DNA of 64,000 nt, from contig NZ_JOBF01000011.1 of assembly GCF_000718635.1 (NCBI RefSeq), forward strand, positions 62,001-126,000. Direction: 5' to 3'. This DNA is from Streptomyces varsoviensis. GTDB taxonomy: Bacteria; Actinomycetota; Actinomycetes; Streptomycetales; Streptomycetaceae. This document shows, in pieces, positions 32,174-40,258 of this stretch. The translations under genes were made by a program, and so were the position numbers. Each line of letters begins with the position of its first letter. Positions within the stretch are counted from its first letter, which is position 1. Under the pieces are notes generated by a model. That model did no database searches. It was given only the letters and a program-made list of their open reading frames with translations, and was not told the DNA's origin.

Positions 32174-33295
32174 GATCTGGAACACCTTGTCGGAGCCGGC
32201 GGGCTGGCGGCCGGCCAGGTCGGCGTTGGTGGTGGAGAGCCAGAGGGCGTTCTTGCCGGGCACCGTCTCGACCGTACGCAGCCGGCCGTAGTTCTTGGTG
32301 TAGTATGCCTTCGGGGTGCCCGCGTCGGCGCCGTCGACCGGGATGCGCCACAGGCGCTGGCCCTTGAGGGCCGCCATGTAGAGCGCGCCGTCGGCGTAGG
32401 TGACGCCGCTCGGGGATGCCTCGCCGACCTTCCACTGGCGCTTGGGGTTGGTCATCCCCGAAGTGGAGCACTGGCCCTCGCACTTGGGCCAGCCGTAGTT
32501 CTTGCCGGGCTCGATGAGGTTGAGCTCGTCGAACGTGGCGTCGCCCAGCTCCGCCTCCCAGAGCCGCCCTTGCGGGTCCCAGGTGAGGCCCTGCGGATTG
32601 CGGTGGCCGTAGGAGTAGACGAGGGTGCCGAACGGGTTGCCGGGGGCGGGCTTGCCGTCGGTGGTCATGCGCAGGATCTTGCCGTTGAGCGAGGACTTGT
32701 CCTGCGCGAGGTCGGCTGTGCGGGCGTCGCCCGCCGTCGCGTAGAGGTATCCGTCCGGGCCGAACTTCAGCCGCCCGCCGTTGTGGAACCTGTTCTTCTT
32801 GATGCCTTTGACGAGCACCTTGTAGTCGCTGAGCTTGGTGCCGTCGAACGTCATGCGGGCGACGCGATTGCCCTCCGCCGCGGTGTGCATGAAGAACACG
32901 TAGTGGTCGTTCTTCCAGTTCGGCGAGACGGCCGCGCCCATGAGGCCGCCCTCGCCGTCCGTGGTCACGGCCTCGGGGACCTTGCCGACCTGCTTCTTCG
33001 CGCCCGACTGGGAGAGCGTGAAGACCTTGAAGGAGTCGCGCTCGGCGATCAGCGCCGAGCCGTCGGGCAGCCAGCTCAGGCCCCAGGGGATCGTCCAGTC
33101 GGACGAGACGGTCTTCACGGCGCCGGGGACGGAGTCGGCGGTACGGGGCGCGGGCACCGTGTTGGGCGCGGCCGTCGTGCGGGGCGCCGCCGCGCCGCCG
33201 GGGTCGGCGGTCGCCAGGAGCAGACCGGCGGCGAGCGCCGTCGCGGCCGCCGAGGCGGTCAGGGCGTGTCGGGCGGCTCCGGTACGTATGCGCAT
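32162..33295 (-). CDS. Secreted PQQ-dependent sugar dehydrogenase (sGDH-like)
   Basis: A 377-residue exported protein of the soluble glucose dehydrogenase/Hhip-like beta-propeller family. Signal peptide about 1-36 (ALTASAAATALAAGLLLATA). The propeller begins with TIPWGLSWLPDGSALIAERD; RFHNGGRLKFGPDGYLYATAGDA carries the conserved His-x-Gly-Gly region of the active site, and YSYGHRNPQGLTWDPQGRLW is the family motif contributing PQQ/Ca2+ residues. It would oxidise aldoses outside the cell using PQQ. The start at 33295 has GGAG upstream. Its nearness to pqqABCDE makes it the natural consumer of the cofactor, although not every family member uses PQQ. Confidence 0.88.
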   Translation of the reverse strand: MRIRTGAARHALTASAAATALAAGLLLATADPGGAAAPRTTAAPNTVPAPRTADSVPGAVKTVSSDWTIPWGLSWLPDGSALIAERDSFKVFTLSQSGAKKQVGKVPEAVTTDGEGGLMGAAVSPNWKNDHYVFFMHTAAEGNRVARMTFDGTKLSDYKVLVKGIKKNRFHNGGRLKFGPDGYLYATAGDARTADLAQDKSSLNGKILRMTTDGKPAPGNPFGTLVYSYGHRNPQGLTWDPQGRLWEAELGDATFDELNLIEPGKNYGWPKCEGQCSTSGMTNPKRQWKVGEASPSGVTYADGALYMAALKGQRLWRIPVDGADAGTPKAYYTKNYGRLRTVETVPGKNALWLSTTNADLAGRQPAGSDKVFQIDLK

Positions 33296-33824
33296 GGGGG
33301 GTCTCCGATGGGGAAGCGCGGCCGGAGCCTCGGGTTCGGCGCGGCCGCCATGGCCGGTGCGGGAGGTTGCGCGCTGGTGCGGCTCGGAGGCCGGGACAGC
33401 CGGGGGAGGCCGGTCACCAGTGGAGGTCGGGTGATGGGAAGGTTTCCTTCTGGTTCGGCGGTTCGGCCGGAACGTACCGGCTTGTCGTGGGCGGGTCAAG
33501 AGAGGGGAAGGTAGGAGGTCTCTTTCCGGCCCGTCCGCGAAGCCTGGTGGACCGCTGGGCGTTACTTCCCGTCAACCCGCGCCACCCCACTGGTGGTTGA
33601 TGATAGATCGGACCAATGTTCCCGGCCCTCTTGACCGTGTCCTGTCGACTCGCGATTCTGCATCGGAAGGGAACGCGACGGACGGCGGCCGTCGCCCACC
33701 ACCCGTCGGTCAGGAGGCGGTTCGGGGAGAGCGCCTCGCGCGACGGGTGGGACGCCGAACTGCCCGCGCGCGGACGCGACGGCTCCCACGCCGCGGACCG
33801 CCCTCGACCCGGAAGGCAGGCCCG
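33296..33824. other. Divergent intergenic region before the glycosidase/pqq genes
   Basis: About 530 bases between the leftward dehydrogenase and the rightward small ORF and GH105 gene. It includes an A/T-richer stretch at 33590-33620 (TGGTTGATGATAGATCGG) that may be a promoter. No operator repeat was recognised. Confidence 0.4.
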
Positions 33825-33986
33825 ATGAACGCAGCCCCCGCGCCCGTACGGATGCCCCCTCCGCCCGCCCGGCCGGCCCCCGCGCCGACGGCCGCCCCCG
33901 CGTCCGTACGCGGGCCGCTCGCGTACGCGCCGACGGCCCCCGCGCCCGTACGCACGCCCGCCCCTCCCGTACCGAGTCCCCGCTAG
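33825..33986 (+). CDS. Small Pro/Ala-rich ORF
   Basis: A 53-codon frame with ATG at 33825 and GGAAGG 8 nt upstream, ending 11 bp before the GH105 gene. The product is almost only Pro, Ala, Val, Arg and Thr, with repeated PAPVR/PASVR words (APAPVRMPPPPARPAPAPT). It may be a real small protein or leader peptide of the glycosidase operon, or low-complexity DNA that happens to be open. I do not recognise it. Confidence 0.3.
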   Translation: MNAAPAPVRMPPPPARPAPAPTAAPASVRGPLAYAPTAPAPVRTPAPPVPSPR

Positions 33987-33997
33987 CGGCGCCCGCC

Positions 33998-35242
33998 ATG
34001 AGCAGCAGACACGGACTTCGCGGCGCCCTGACCGCCGCCGCGCTCGCCCTGGTCACGCTCGCCGCACCGGCCGCCGGCACCGCCGACGCCACCCCGGCGC
34101 GCCCCGCCCCCGCCGCGATCGCGGCCGCCCCGCGCGCCGCCGCCGACTGGTCCGCGGCGGTCGTGGACTCGACCCTCGCGCGCTTCACCCCGGCCACCAT
34201 CGGCGGCTGGTCGTACCCCGTCGGCCTCTACCTCTATGGCCAGTACCTCGTCTACCAGCGCACGCGCGAGCCGCGCCTCCTGTCGTACATCAAGGAGTAC
34301 GTGGACCGGTTCGTAGCGAGCGACGGGAAGATCGGGCAGGGGTTCAACAGCCTCGACAGCATGCAGGCCGGGCGGCTGCTCGTCGCCCTGCACCACGAGA
34401 CGGGCGAGGACCGCTACCGGATCGCCGCGCAGAAGATCCGCAAGCGGCTCGACACCTATCCGCGCACCGTCGACGGCGGCTTCTGGCACGCCACGGCCGC
34501 CAGCCGGGCGCATCAGCTCTGGGGCGACGGGGTGTACATGGTCAACCCCTTCCTGGTCGAGTACGCGCGCGAGTTCGGCGACCGGGCCTACGCCTACGAC
34601 GAGGCCGCCCGGCAACTCACGGCCTACGGCGGCCACTTGCAGGGGCGCGACGGACTGCTCAAGCACGCCTACGACGAGTCGCGGACGGCGGGCTGGGCGG
34701 ACGAGAAGACCGGACGCTCGCCGGAGAGCTGGTGCCGCGCCGTCGGCTGGTACTCCATGGCGGCTGTCAATGTTCTCGACGCCATCCCCGCGGACCACCC
34801 CGGCCGCGCCCGGCTCCTGGCCATCCTGCGGCGGCTCGCCGCCGGGCTGGAGAAGTACCAGGACCCCGCCACCGGCCGCTGGTTCCAGGTCATCGACAAG
34901 GGCGACCGGTCCGACAACTGGACCGAGACCTCCTGTTCCAGCATGTTCACCTTCGCCCTCGCGCGCGGCGCCCGCCAGGGCTACCTCGACGCGGGCTACG
35001 CGGCCGTCGCGGAGCGCGGCCTCCAAGGGGTGCTGGAGCGGATCTCGCTCGGCGGCGACGGGCGGACCGAGCTGTCCGGCATCTCGGTGGGCACCAACGT
35101 CGGCGACTACGGCTTCTACGTCAAACGCCCGCGCGCGACCAACGACTTCCACGGGCTCGGAGCCTTCCTGATCATGTACGAGGAACTGCGGCACCCAGCG
35201 GCGCCCGAGCGCGACGGCTCGCGTAAAGGAGGAGCGGCATGA
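33998..35242 (+). CDS. Secreted GH105 unsaturated glucuronyl/rhamnogalacturonyl hydrolase-like protein
   Basis: A 414-residue secreted (alpha/alpha)6-barrel hydrolase of family GH105 (YteR/YesR-like). Signal peptide about 1-31 (LTAAALALVTLAAPAAGTAD). The family features are WSYPVGLYLYGQYLVYQRT, HQLWGDGVYMVNPFLVEYAR (catalytic Asp region), SWCRAVGWYSMAAVNVLD and TETSCSSMFTFALARGA. GH105 enzymes remove the unsaturated uronic acid left by pectin or ulvan lyases. Its stop overlaps the start of the GH29-like gene (ATGA), so both are co-translated secreted glycan-degrading enzymes directly upstream of pqqABCDE. Confidence 0.88.
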   Translation: MSSRHGLRGALTAAALALVTLAAPAAGTADATPARPAPAAIAAAPRAAADWSAAVVDSTLARFTPATIGGWSYPVGLYLYGQYLVYQRTREPRLLSYIKEYVDRFVASDGKIGQGFNSLDSMQAGRLLVALHHETGEDRYRIAAQKIRKRLDTYPRTVDGGFWHATAASRAHQLWGDGVYMVNPFLVEYAREFGDRAYAYDEAARQLTAYGGHLQGRDGLLKHAYDESRTAGWADEKTGRSPESWCRAVGWYSMAAVNVLDAIPADHPGRARLLAILRRLAAGLEKYQDPATGRWFQVIDKGDRSDNWTETSCSSMFTFALARGARQGYLDAGYAAVAERGLQGVLERISLGGDGRTELSGISVGTNVGDYGFYVKRPRATNDFHGLGAFLIMYEELRHPAAPERDGSRKGGAA

Positions 35243-37044
35243 GCGGGCGGCGAGCGCTCACCCGACTGACCGCGGTCCTCGCGCTGCTGCTCGGGCTGCT
35301 CGCCCTGCCCGGCGCGGCGCGCGCCGAGGTGGAGCACCCGCGCCAGGACTTCCTGCGCGGCTCGGTCTCCGGCCTCTTCCTGCACTGGGGCGAGCGGACG
35401 TACCCGCAGCACACCGACTGCGCCCAGTGGGAGTCCGACGTCACCAAGGGCGGCTGGACCCCGGAGTACTGGGTGCGCGAGGCCCAGAAGCTGCACGCGC
35501 AATACCTCGTCCTCGCCACCTTCCACAGCCGCCTCGGCTACGCCCGCGCCTGGCCGTCCAAGATCCCCGGCTCGTGCAGCACGAAGCGGGACTTCCTCGG
35601 CGAACTGATCACGGCGGCGCGGGCGAAGGGCCTCCAGGTCATCCTCTATATGACCGACGACCCTCAGTGGCACGACCAGGGCGGCCACGAATGGCTCGAC
35701 TCGGCCGCCTACTCCCGCTACAAGGGCCGCGACATCGACCTCACGGAGCGGGAAGGCTTCGGGGAGTACTCGTACGACAACTTCCTCGAAGTGATGGACC
35801 GCTACCCGCGGCTCGGCGGGTTCTGGATCGACAACGACAACGACTATTGGCTCGATCACGGCCTCTACGAGCGCGTCCGCGAGGAGCGTCCGGAGTACAC
35901 GCTCAGCAACAACAACGAGGACACGCCGATCATGGACATGATCAGCAATGAGCAGAAGACCGGCATGTCCCCGGCGTACGACTACCCGCAGGCCGTCTAT
36001 ACCGCTGCGCCCCGGCTCATCGAGGCCGACTTCAAGCTCCCCTCCAAGGGGGCCTGGTGGTACGACGGCTCCGACCCCGCCGTCGACCGGGCGCTCACCC
36101 TCGGCCGCCTCGTCACCAACGCCGGCTCCTCCATCAAGGCGCTCATGGCGGAGACGGCGCAGGTGGGCGGGCGCTTCCCGGCGAAGCAGGAGGCGTTCAA
36201 CGACTTCGCCGACCGATATCTCGACAAGATCTGGCCGTCCCTGAACGGCACCGAGGGCGGCGGCTACCTCCACGGCGGCCTCCAGCCGGGGCAGTGGAAC
36301 GACGGCGCGTACGGCGTCACGACCGTCAGCAGGACCGACCCCGACCAGCACTACCTCCACGTCCTCACGCCACCGGCCGGCGGCGCCCTGCGCGTCCGCG
36401 ACAACGGCTACCGGGTGGCGGCCGTGAGCGACCTGCGCACCGGCCGGCCCGTCCCGTTCACCCAGTCCGGCGGCGCGCTCACCCTGACCCGTACGGGCGG
36501 CTGGGACCCGTACGACACCGTCTTCCAGGTGCGGACCGCCGGCCGTACGGGCGTCCTGCCGCCCGGCTCGTACCGGATGAGCGCCGACGCCGCCGCGGAC
36601 GGCCACCCGGCCCCGGCGGCGGCCGACGGCGACTACCGCACCTACTGGGACAGCGCGAAGACCCTCCCGGTCTCGCTCCGCTTCGACCTCGGCGCGGACC
36701 GGACCGTCCGCTACCTCGCCCTCAACCAGCGCGAGGACTCGGTGAGCTACGCGCGCTCCGCCACCGAGCAGTCCGCGCGGATCAAGGACTACCGGGTGTA
36801 CGCGAGCGAGGACGGCCGTACCTGGGGGAGCCCGGTGAAGACCGGCACCCTGCCCAGCCACCGCGCCGTCGCCTTCATCGACCTGCCCGCGACCACCGCC
36901 CGGTATCTGCGGCTGGAGGTGCTGAGCACCCACGCCGCCCCGTCCGACACCGCCCGCTACCAGCGCCTGCGCGTCGACGAGGCATGGCCGGGCACCGGCT
37001 ACGCCACGCCCGCCGCCGGACACCGGAAGGGAGGAAGCCCCTGA
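35239..37044 (+). CDS. Secreted GH29-like alpha-L-fucosidase with F5/8C domain
   Basis: A 601-residue secreted protein: signal peptide about 1-29, then a GH29-type (beta/alpha)8 domain at ~35-365 (GLFLHWGERTYPQHTDCAQW, YLVLATFHSRLG, GLQVILYMTDDP, LGGFWIDNDNDYW, where the Asp is the presumed nucleophile). A linker follows, and a C-terminal discoidin/F5/8C carbohydrate-binding domain lies at ~450-590 (YWDSAKTLPVSLRFDLGADR, DYRVYASEDGRTWG, ARYLRLEVL). The nucleophile strand differs from the canonical WFDG, so the substrate may not be fucose. It overlaps GH105 upstream and precedes pqqA by 69 bp, in one probable transcript. Confidence 0.82.
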   Translation: MSGRRALTRLTAVLALLLGLLALPGAARAEVEHPRQDFLRGSVSGLFLHWGERTYPQHTDCAQWESDVTKGGWTPEYWVREAQKLHAQYLVLATFHSRLGYARAWPSKIPGSCSTKRDFLGELITAARAKGLQVILYMTDDPQWHDQGGHEWLDSAAYSRYKGRDIDLTEREGFGEYSYDNFLEVMDRYPRLGGFWIDNDNDYWLDHGLYERVREERPEYTLSNNNEDTPIMDMISNEQKTGMSPAYDYPQAVYTAAPRLIEADFKLPSKGAWWYDGSDPAVDRALTLGRLVTNAGSSIKALMAETAQVGGRFPAKQEAFNDFADRYLDKIWPSLNGTEGGGYLHGGLQPGQWNDGAYGVTTVSRTDPDQHYLHVLTPPAGGALRVRDNGYRVAAVSDLRTGRPVPFTQSGGALTLTRTGGWDPYDTVFQVRTAGRTGVLPPGSYRMSADAAADGHPAPAAADGDYRTYWDSAKTLPVSLRFDLGADRTVRYLALNQREDSVSYARSATEQSARIKDYRVYASEDGRTWGSPVKTGTLPSHRAVAFIDLPATTARYLRLEVLSTHAAPSDTARYQRLRVDEAWPGTGYATPAAGHRKGGSP

Positions 37045-37113
37045 CGCGCCGGGCACGGCCCGACCCCCACGACCGACCGTGAGAATCCCCCCATCGAAAG
37101 GCAGGCACCGCAC

Positions 37114-37263
37114 ATGACCCAGCACGACACCCAGGACCGGACGCCCCCCGCCGCCCCCGCCGACCAGGCGCCCGGCGCCGGCCACACCGTCTGGACCACC
37201 CCGGACTACGAGATCATCGAGACCGGCCTCGAAGTCACCGCCTACTCCCTGTCCGCCCGCTGA
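37114..37263 (+). CDS. pqqA: PqqA, coenzyme PQQ precursor peptide
   Basis: A 49-residue precursor ending WTTPDYEIIETGLEVTAYSL then SAR. The diagnostic Glu-x3-Tyr pair is Glu40 and Tyr44 in GLEVTAY; these two side chains are cross-linked by PqqE to make the backbone of pyrroloquinoline quinone. The N-terminal half is a Gln/Asp/Pro-rich leader longer than in Gram-negative PqqA (about 23 residues). ATG 37114 has GAAAGG 12 nt upstream. It is followed 10 bp later by pqqB, and the order ABCDE is complete. Confidence 0.93.
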   Translation: MTQHDTQDRTPPAAPADQAPGAGHTVWTTPDYEIIETGLEVTAYSLSAR

Positions 37264-37273
37264 GCGCCCCGCC

Positions 37274-38167
37274 ATGCTGCTGCGCGTGCTCGGCACCGCG
37301 GCGGGCGGCGGGCTGCCCCAATGGAACTGCGCGTGCCCCGGGTGCTCCGGGGCACGCCGCCATCCGCAGCGCGTCCGCCGCCACGCCTCTCTCGCCGTGC
37401 GGGCCGACGACGCCCGCTGGTACGTGGTGAACGCCACCCCCGACATCGGCGACCAGATCGAATCGCACCCCGAACTCCACCCCGGCCCCGGGCACCGCGA
37501 CACCCCCGTGGCGGGCGTCGTGCTCACCGACGCCGAACTGGACCACACCCTCGGCATCGCCCGGCTGCGCGAGGCCCGCGCCCTGGACGTGCTGGCCACC
37601 GGGCCCGTACGAGGCGCGCTGCTGGAGCGGCTGCGGCTGGGCGACATCCTCGGCCCGTACACCGGCATCTCCTGGCGACCGCTGCCGCACACCCCTCAAC
37701 CACTGATCGAGGGCGGCCCGTTGGAGATCAGCGCCATTCCGGTGGCGAGCAAGAGGCCGCGCTACGCGGCCGATGACGCGCCCGCCGACGACTGGGTCGT
37801 CGCGCTGCGCCTCGCCGACCGCGCGACGGGCGGCACCCTCGTCTACGCTCCCGCCCTCGCCGCCTGGCCCGACGCCCTCCAGCGGGCCGCCGCCGAGGCG
37901 GACTGCGTGATCGTCGACGGAACCTTCTGGGACGACCACGAACCGAGGCGCGCCGGATTCACCGAGCGGACCTCAACGGCCATGGGTCACCTGCCGATCG
38001 ACGGCCCGCACGGCACCGCGCGCCGGCTGCGCGGCCTCGACGCCCGCTGTCTCTACACCCACCTCAACAACACCAACCCCCTGGGTGACCCGGCCGCCGA
38101 GGAACACAAACTCCTGGCGGAATGGGGCATCGAGGCGGCCGCCGACGGAATGGTGATCGAACTGTGA
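37274..38167 (+). CDS. pqqB: PqqB, MBL-fold PQQ biosynthesis protein
   Basis: A 297-residue PqqB of the metallo-beta-lactamase-like superfamily, starting LLRVLGTAAGGGLPQWNCAC PGC (Zn-binding Cys pair). VVLTDAELDHTLGIARLREA is the PqqB version of the metal motif, and THLNNTNPL the C-terminal one. PqqB hydroxylates the diamino-acid intermediate on the way to AHQQ. Its GTGA overlap with pqqC indicates translational coupling. Confidence 0.95.
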   Translation: MLLRVLGTAAGGGLPQWNCACPGCSGARRHPQRVRRHASLAVRADDARWYVVNATPDIGDQIESHPELHPGPGHRDTPVAGVVLTDAELDHTLGIARLREARALDVLATGPVRGALLERLRLGDILGPYTGISWRPLPHTPQPLIEGGPLEISAIPVASKRPRYAADDAPADDWVVALRLADRATGGTLVYAPALAAWPDALQRAAAEADCVIVDGTFWDDHEPRRAGFTERTSTAMGHLPIDGPHGTARRLRGLDARCLYTHLNNTNPLGDPAAEEHKLLAEWGIEAAADGMVIEL

Positions 38168-38865
38168 GCACGCTGGAAGAGCGGCTGCGGGATGTCGTGG
38201 CACGGCGCTACCACGACCGCCACCCGTTCAACCGCCGTATGCACGACGGCGAACTGACCCCCGACGAGCTGCGCCGCTGGATCCGCAACCGCTTCCACTA
38301 CCAGCGCGCCATCCCCGTCAAGGACGCCCTGATCACCGCCAAGTTCGACAGCCCGGCGCTGCGCCGCATGTGGGTGCGGCGCATCCAGGACCACGACGGC
38401 GGCGCCGACGGCGAGGGCGGCATCGAACGCTGGCTGCGCCTCGGCGAGGCCGCCGGGCTCACCAGGGAGCGACTGCTCGACGCCGACGGGGTACTGCCCG
38501 GCGTGCGGCTCGCCGTGGACGGCTACGTCAACTTCTGCCGGCTCCGCTCCCCGCTGGAGGCCGTCGCCGCCTCCCTCACCGAACTCTCCGCCCCCGACAT
38601 CATGCGCACCCGCATCGACGCCTTCGAACGGCACTACCCCTGGATCGAGGCCGACGGACTCGCATACTTCCGCACCCGCGTCGGGCAGGGCAGCCGCGAC
38701 AGCAAGGAGGCGCTGGCGCTCGTCCTGGAGTGGGCCCGTACGGAGGAGCAGCGGGACCGGGCGGTGGCGGCGCTCGCCTTCAAATGCGATGTCCTGTGGT
38801 CCCTGCTCGACGCGGTGGACCACGCGGACGGCAGCGAAATCGGTGACGAGGGGCCCCCGGCGTGA
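38164..38865 (+). CDS. pqqC: PqqC, pyrroloquinoline-quinone synthase
   Basis: A 233-residue PqqC of the heme-oxygenase-like fold, which catalyses the final ring closure and eight-electron oxidation of AHQQ with O2 and no metal. The motif HPFNRRMHDGELTPDELRRW, followed by NRFHYQRAIPVKDA and RRIQDHDG, is family-defining, with active-site His/Arg residues in place. GTG 38164 overlaps the pqqB stop and GTG 38862 of pqqD overlaps its own stop, giving a tightly coupled run. Confidence 0.96.
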   Translation: MSTLEERLRDVVARRYHDRHPFNRRMHDGELTPDELRRWIRNRFHYQRAIPVKDALITAKFDSPALRRMWVRRIQDHDGGADGEGGIERWLRLGEAAGLTRERLLDADGVLPGVRLAVDGYVNFCRLRSPLEAVAASLTELSAPDIMRTRIDAFERHYPWIEADGLAYFRTRVGQGSRDSKEALALVLEWARTEEQRDRAVAALAFKCDVLWSLLDAVDHADGSEIGDEGPPA

Positions 38866-39119
38866 ACGACTGGCGGCCCGCGCTCGTCCCCGCGGCCATG
38901 CTCCGGCACGACGCGGTGCGCGACGCGGAACTCCTGCTGCTGCCCGAGCGGGTGGTGGTCCTCAGCGACACCGCCGCACAGATCCTGCGGCTGTGCGACG
39001 GCGACCGCGACGTGTCCGCCATCGTCGGGGAACTGGAGGCGCGCTACCCCGGCGCGCCCGTGGCCGCCGAGGCACCGCGCTTCCTCGACCGGGTACGCGG
39101 GGAGGGCTGGCTGCGATGA
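38862..39119 (+). CDS. pqqD: PqqD, PqqA-binding chaperone
   Basis: An 85-residue RiPP recognition element protein. PqqD binds the PqqA leader and presents it to PqqE. Typical features are WRPALVPAAMLRHDAVRDAE, LLLPERVVVLSDTAAQILRL and the conserved C-terminal helix FLDRVRGEGWL. GTG start overlapping pqqC (GTGA); its stop overlaps pqqE (ATGA). Confidence 0.95.
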   Translation: MNDWRPALVPAAMLRHDAVRDAELLLLPERVVVLSDTAAQILRLCDGDRDVSAIVGELEARYPGAPVAAEAPRFLDRVRGEGWLR

Positions 39120-40258
39120 CCCCCGCCCCGCGCCCCTGGGCGCTGCTCGCCGAGCTGACCCACGGCTGCCCGCTGCACTGCCCGTACTGCTCCAACCCGC
39201 TGGAACTCACCCGCAGATCAGCCGAGTTGACCACCGATGAGTGGCGGGACGCGATGCGGCAGGCCGGTGCGCTCGGCGTCGTACAGACCCACCTCTCCGG
39301 CGGCGAGCCGCTGCTCCGCGCCGACCTCGCGGAGATCGTCGGCGCCGCCGCGGCCGCCGGCCTCTACACCCAGCTCGTCACCAGCGGCGTCGGCCTCACC
39401 GCCGCCCGCCTCGCCGCCCTGACGGACGCCGGGCTGCGCAGCGTGCAACTGTCCGTCCAGCACGCCGACGCGGCGGCCTCCGACCGGATCGGCGGCCGCA
39501 GATCCTTCGCCGACAAGGAGCGGGCGGCGGCCGTCGTACGGGACGCCGGGCTGCCGCTCGGCCTCAACGTGGTGCTGCACCGCGCCAACCTCGACGCGGT
39601 GGACGCCCTCATCGACCTCGCCGAGGACTGGGGCGCGGAGCGGATCGAGCTGGCCAACACCCAGTTCTACGGCTGGGCGCTGGAGAACCGGGCCGCGCTG
39701 CTGCCCACCCGCGCCCAGCTCGACCGGGCCCGGGAGACCGTCGAGCGGCGCCGCCGGGCGGGCGGCCCGGACCTGGTGTGGGTGGTGCCCGACTACTTCG
39801 GCGGCGAACCGAAGCCGTGCATGGGCGGCTGGGGCGCGCGCTCGCTGACCGTCGCCCCCGACGGCACCGTGCTGCCCTGCCCGGTCGCCGCCGCCCTGCC
39901 CGGCCTCGACCCGCCCAGTCTCCGCGACCACTCGCTGGAGTGGATCTGGGACCGCTCCGCGGCGTTCAACGCCTACCGCGGCACGGACTGGATGCGCGAC
40001 CCGTGCCGTACGTGCGCCCGGCGCACCGCGGACTTCGGCGGCTGCCGCTGCCAGGCGTACGCGCTGACCGGGGACGCCGCCCGTACGGACCCGGCCTGCG
40101 CGCTCTCCCCCGACCACCGCCTCGTACGCGACCTCGTCGACGACGGGCCCGGCGGCGCGGCCGGGCCCGTGCCGGACTTCGTCTACCGCGCGCCCGGCGC
40201 GGCGCCCGGGCGGTCCGGGTCCGCGTCCTCGCCGAGCGACGCCGACCACCGGGCGTAG
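39116..40258 (+). CDS. pqqE: PqqE, radical SAM PqqA cross-linking enzyme
   Basis: A 380-residue radical SAM/SPASM enzyme that forms the Glu-Tyr carbon-carbon bond in PqqA. The radical SAM cluster motif C-x3-C-x2-C is Cys18, Cys22 and Cys25 in THGCPLHCPYCSNPLE, with SGGEPLLRADLAEI as the GGE motif. The C-terminal SPASM domain has the Cys-rich segments PKPCMGGWG, LPCPVAA and CRTCARRTADFGGCRCQ for auxiliary clusters. The last 76 bp overlap the 3' end of the convergent ABC transporter gene, so the ~25-residue tail is probably not functional sequence. No pqqF/G peptidase is seen nearby. Confidence 0.95.
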   Translation: MTPAPRPWALLAELTHGCPLHCPYCSNPLELTRRSAELTTDEWRDAMRQAGALGVVQTHLSGGEPLLRADLAEIVGAAAAAGLYTQLVTSGVGLTAARLAALTDAGLRSVQLSVQHADAAASDRIGGRRSFADKERAAAVVRDAGLPLGLNVVLHRANLDAVDALIDLAEDWGAERIELANTQFYGWALENRAALLPTRAQLDRARETVERRRRAGGPDLVWVVPDYFGGEPKPCMGGWGARSLTVAPDGTVLPCPVAAALPGLDPPSLRDHSLEWIWDRSAAFNAYRGTDWMRDPCRTCARRTADFGGCRCQAYALTGDAARTDPACALSPDHRLVRDLVDDGPGGAAGPVPDFVYRAPGAAPGRSGSASSPSDADHRA

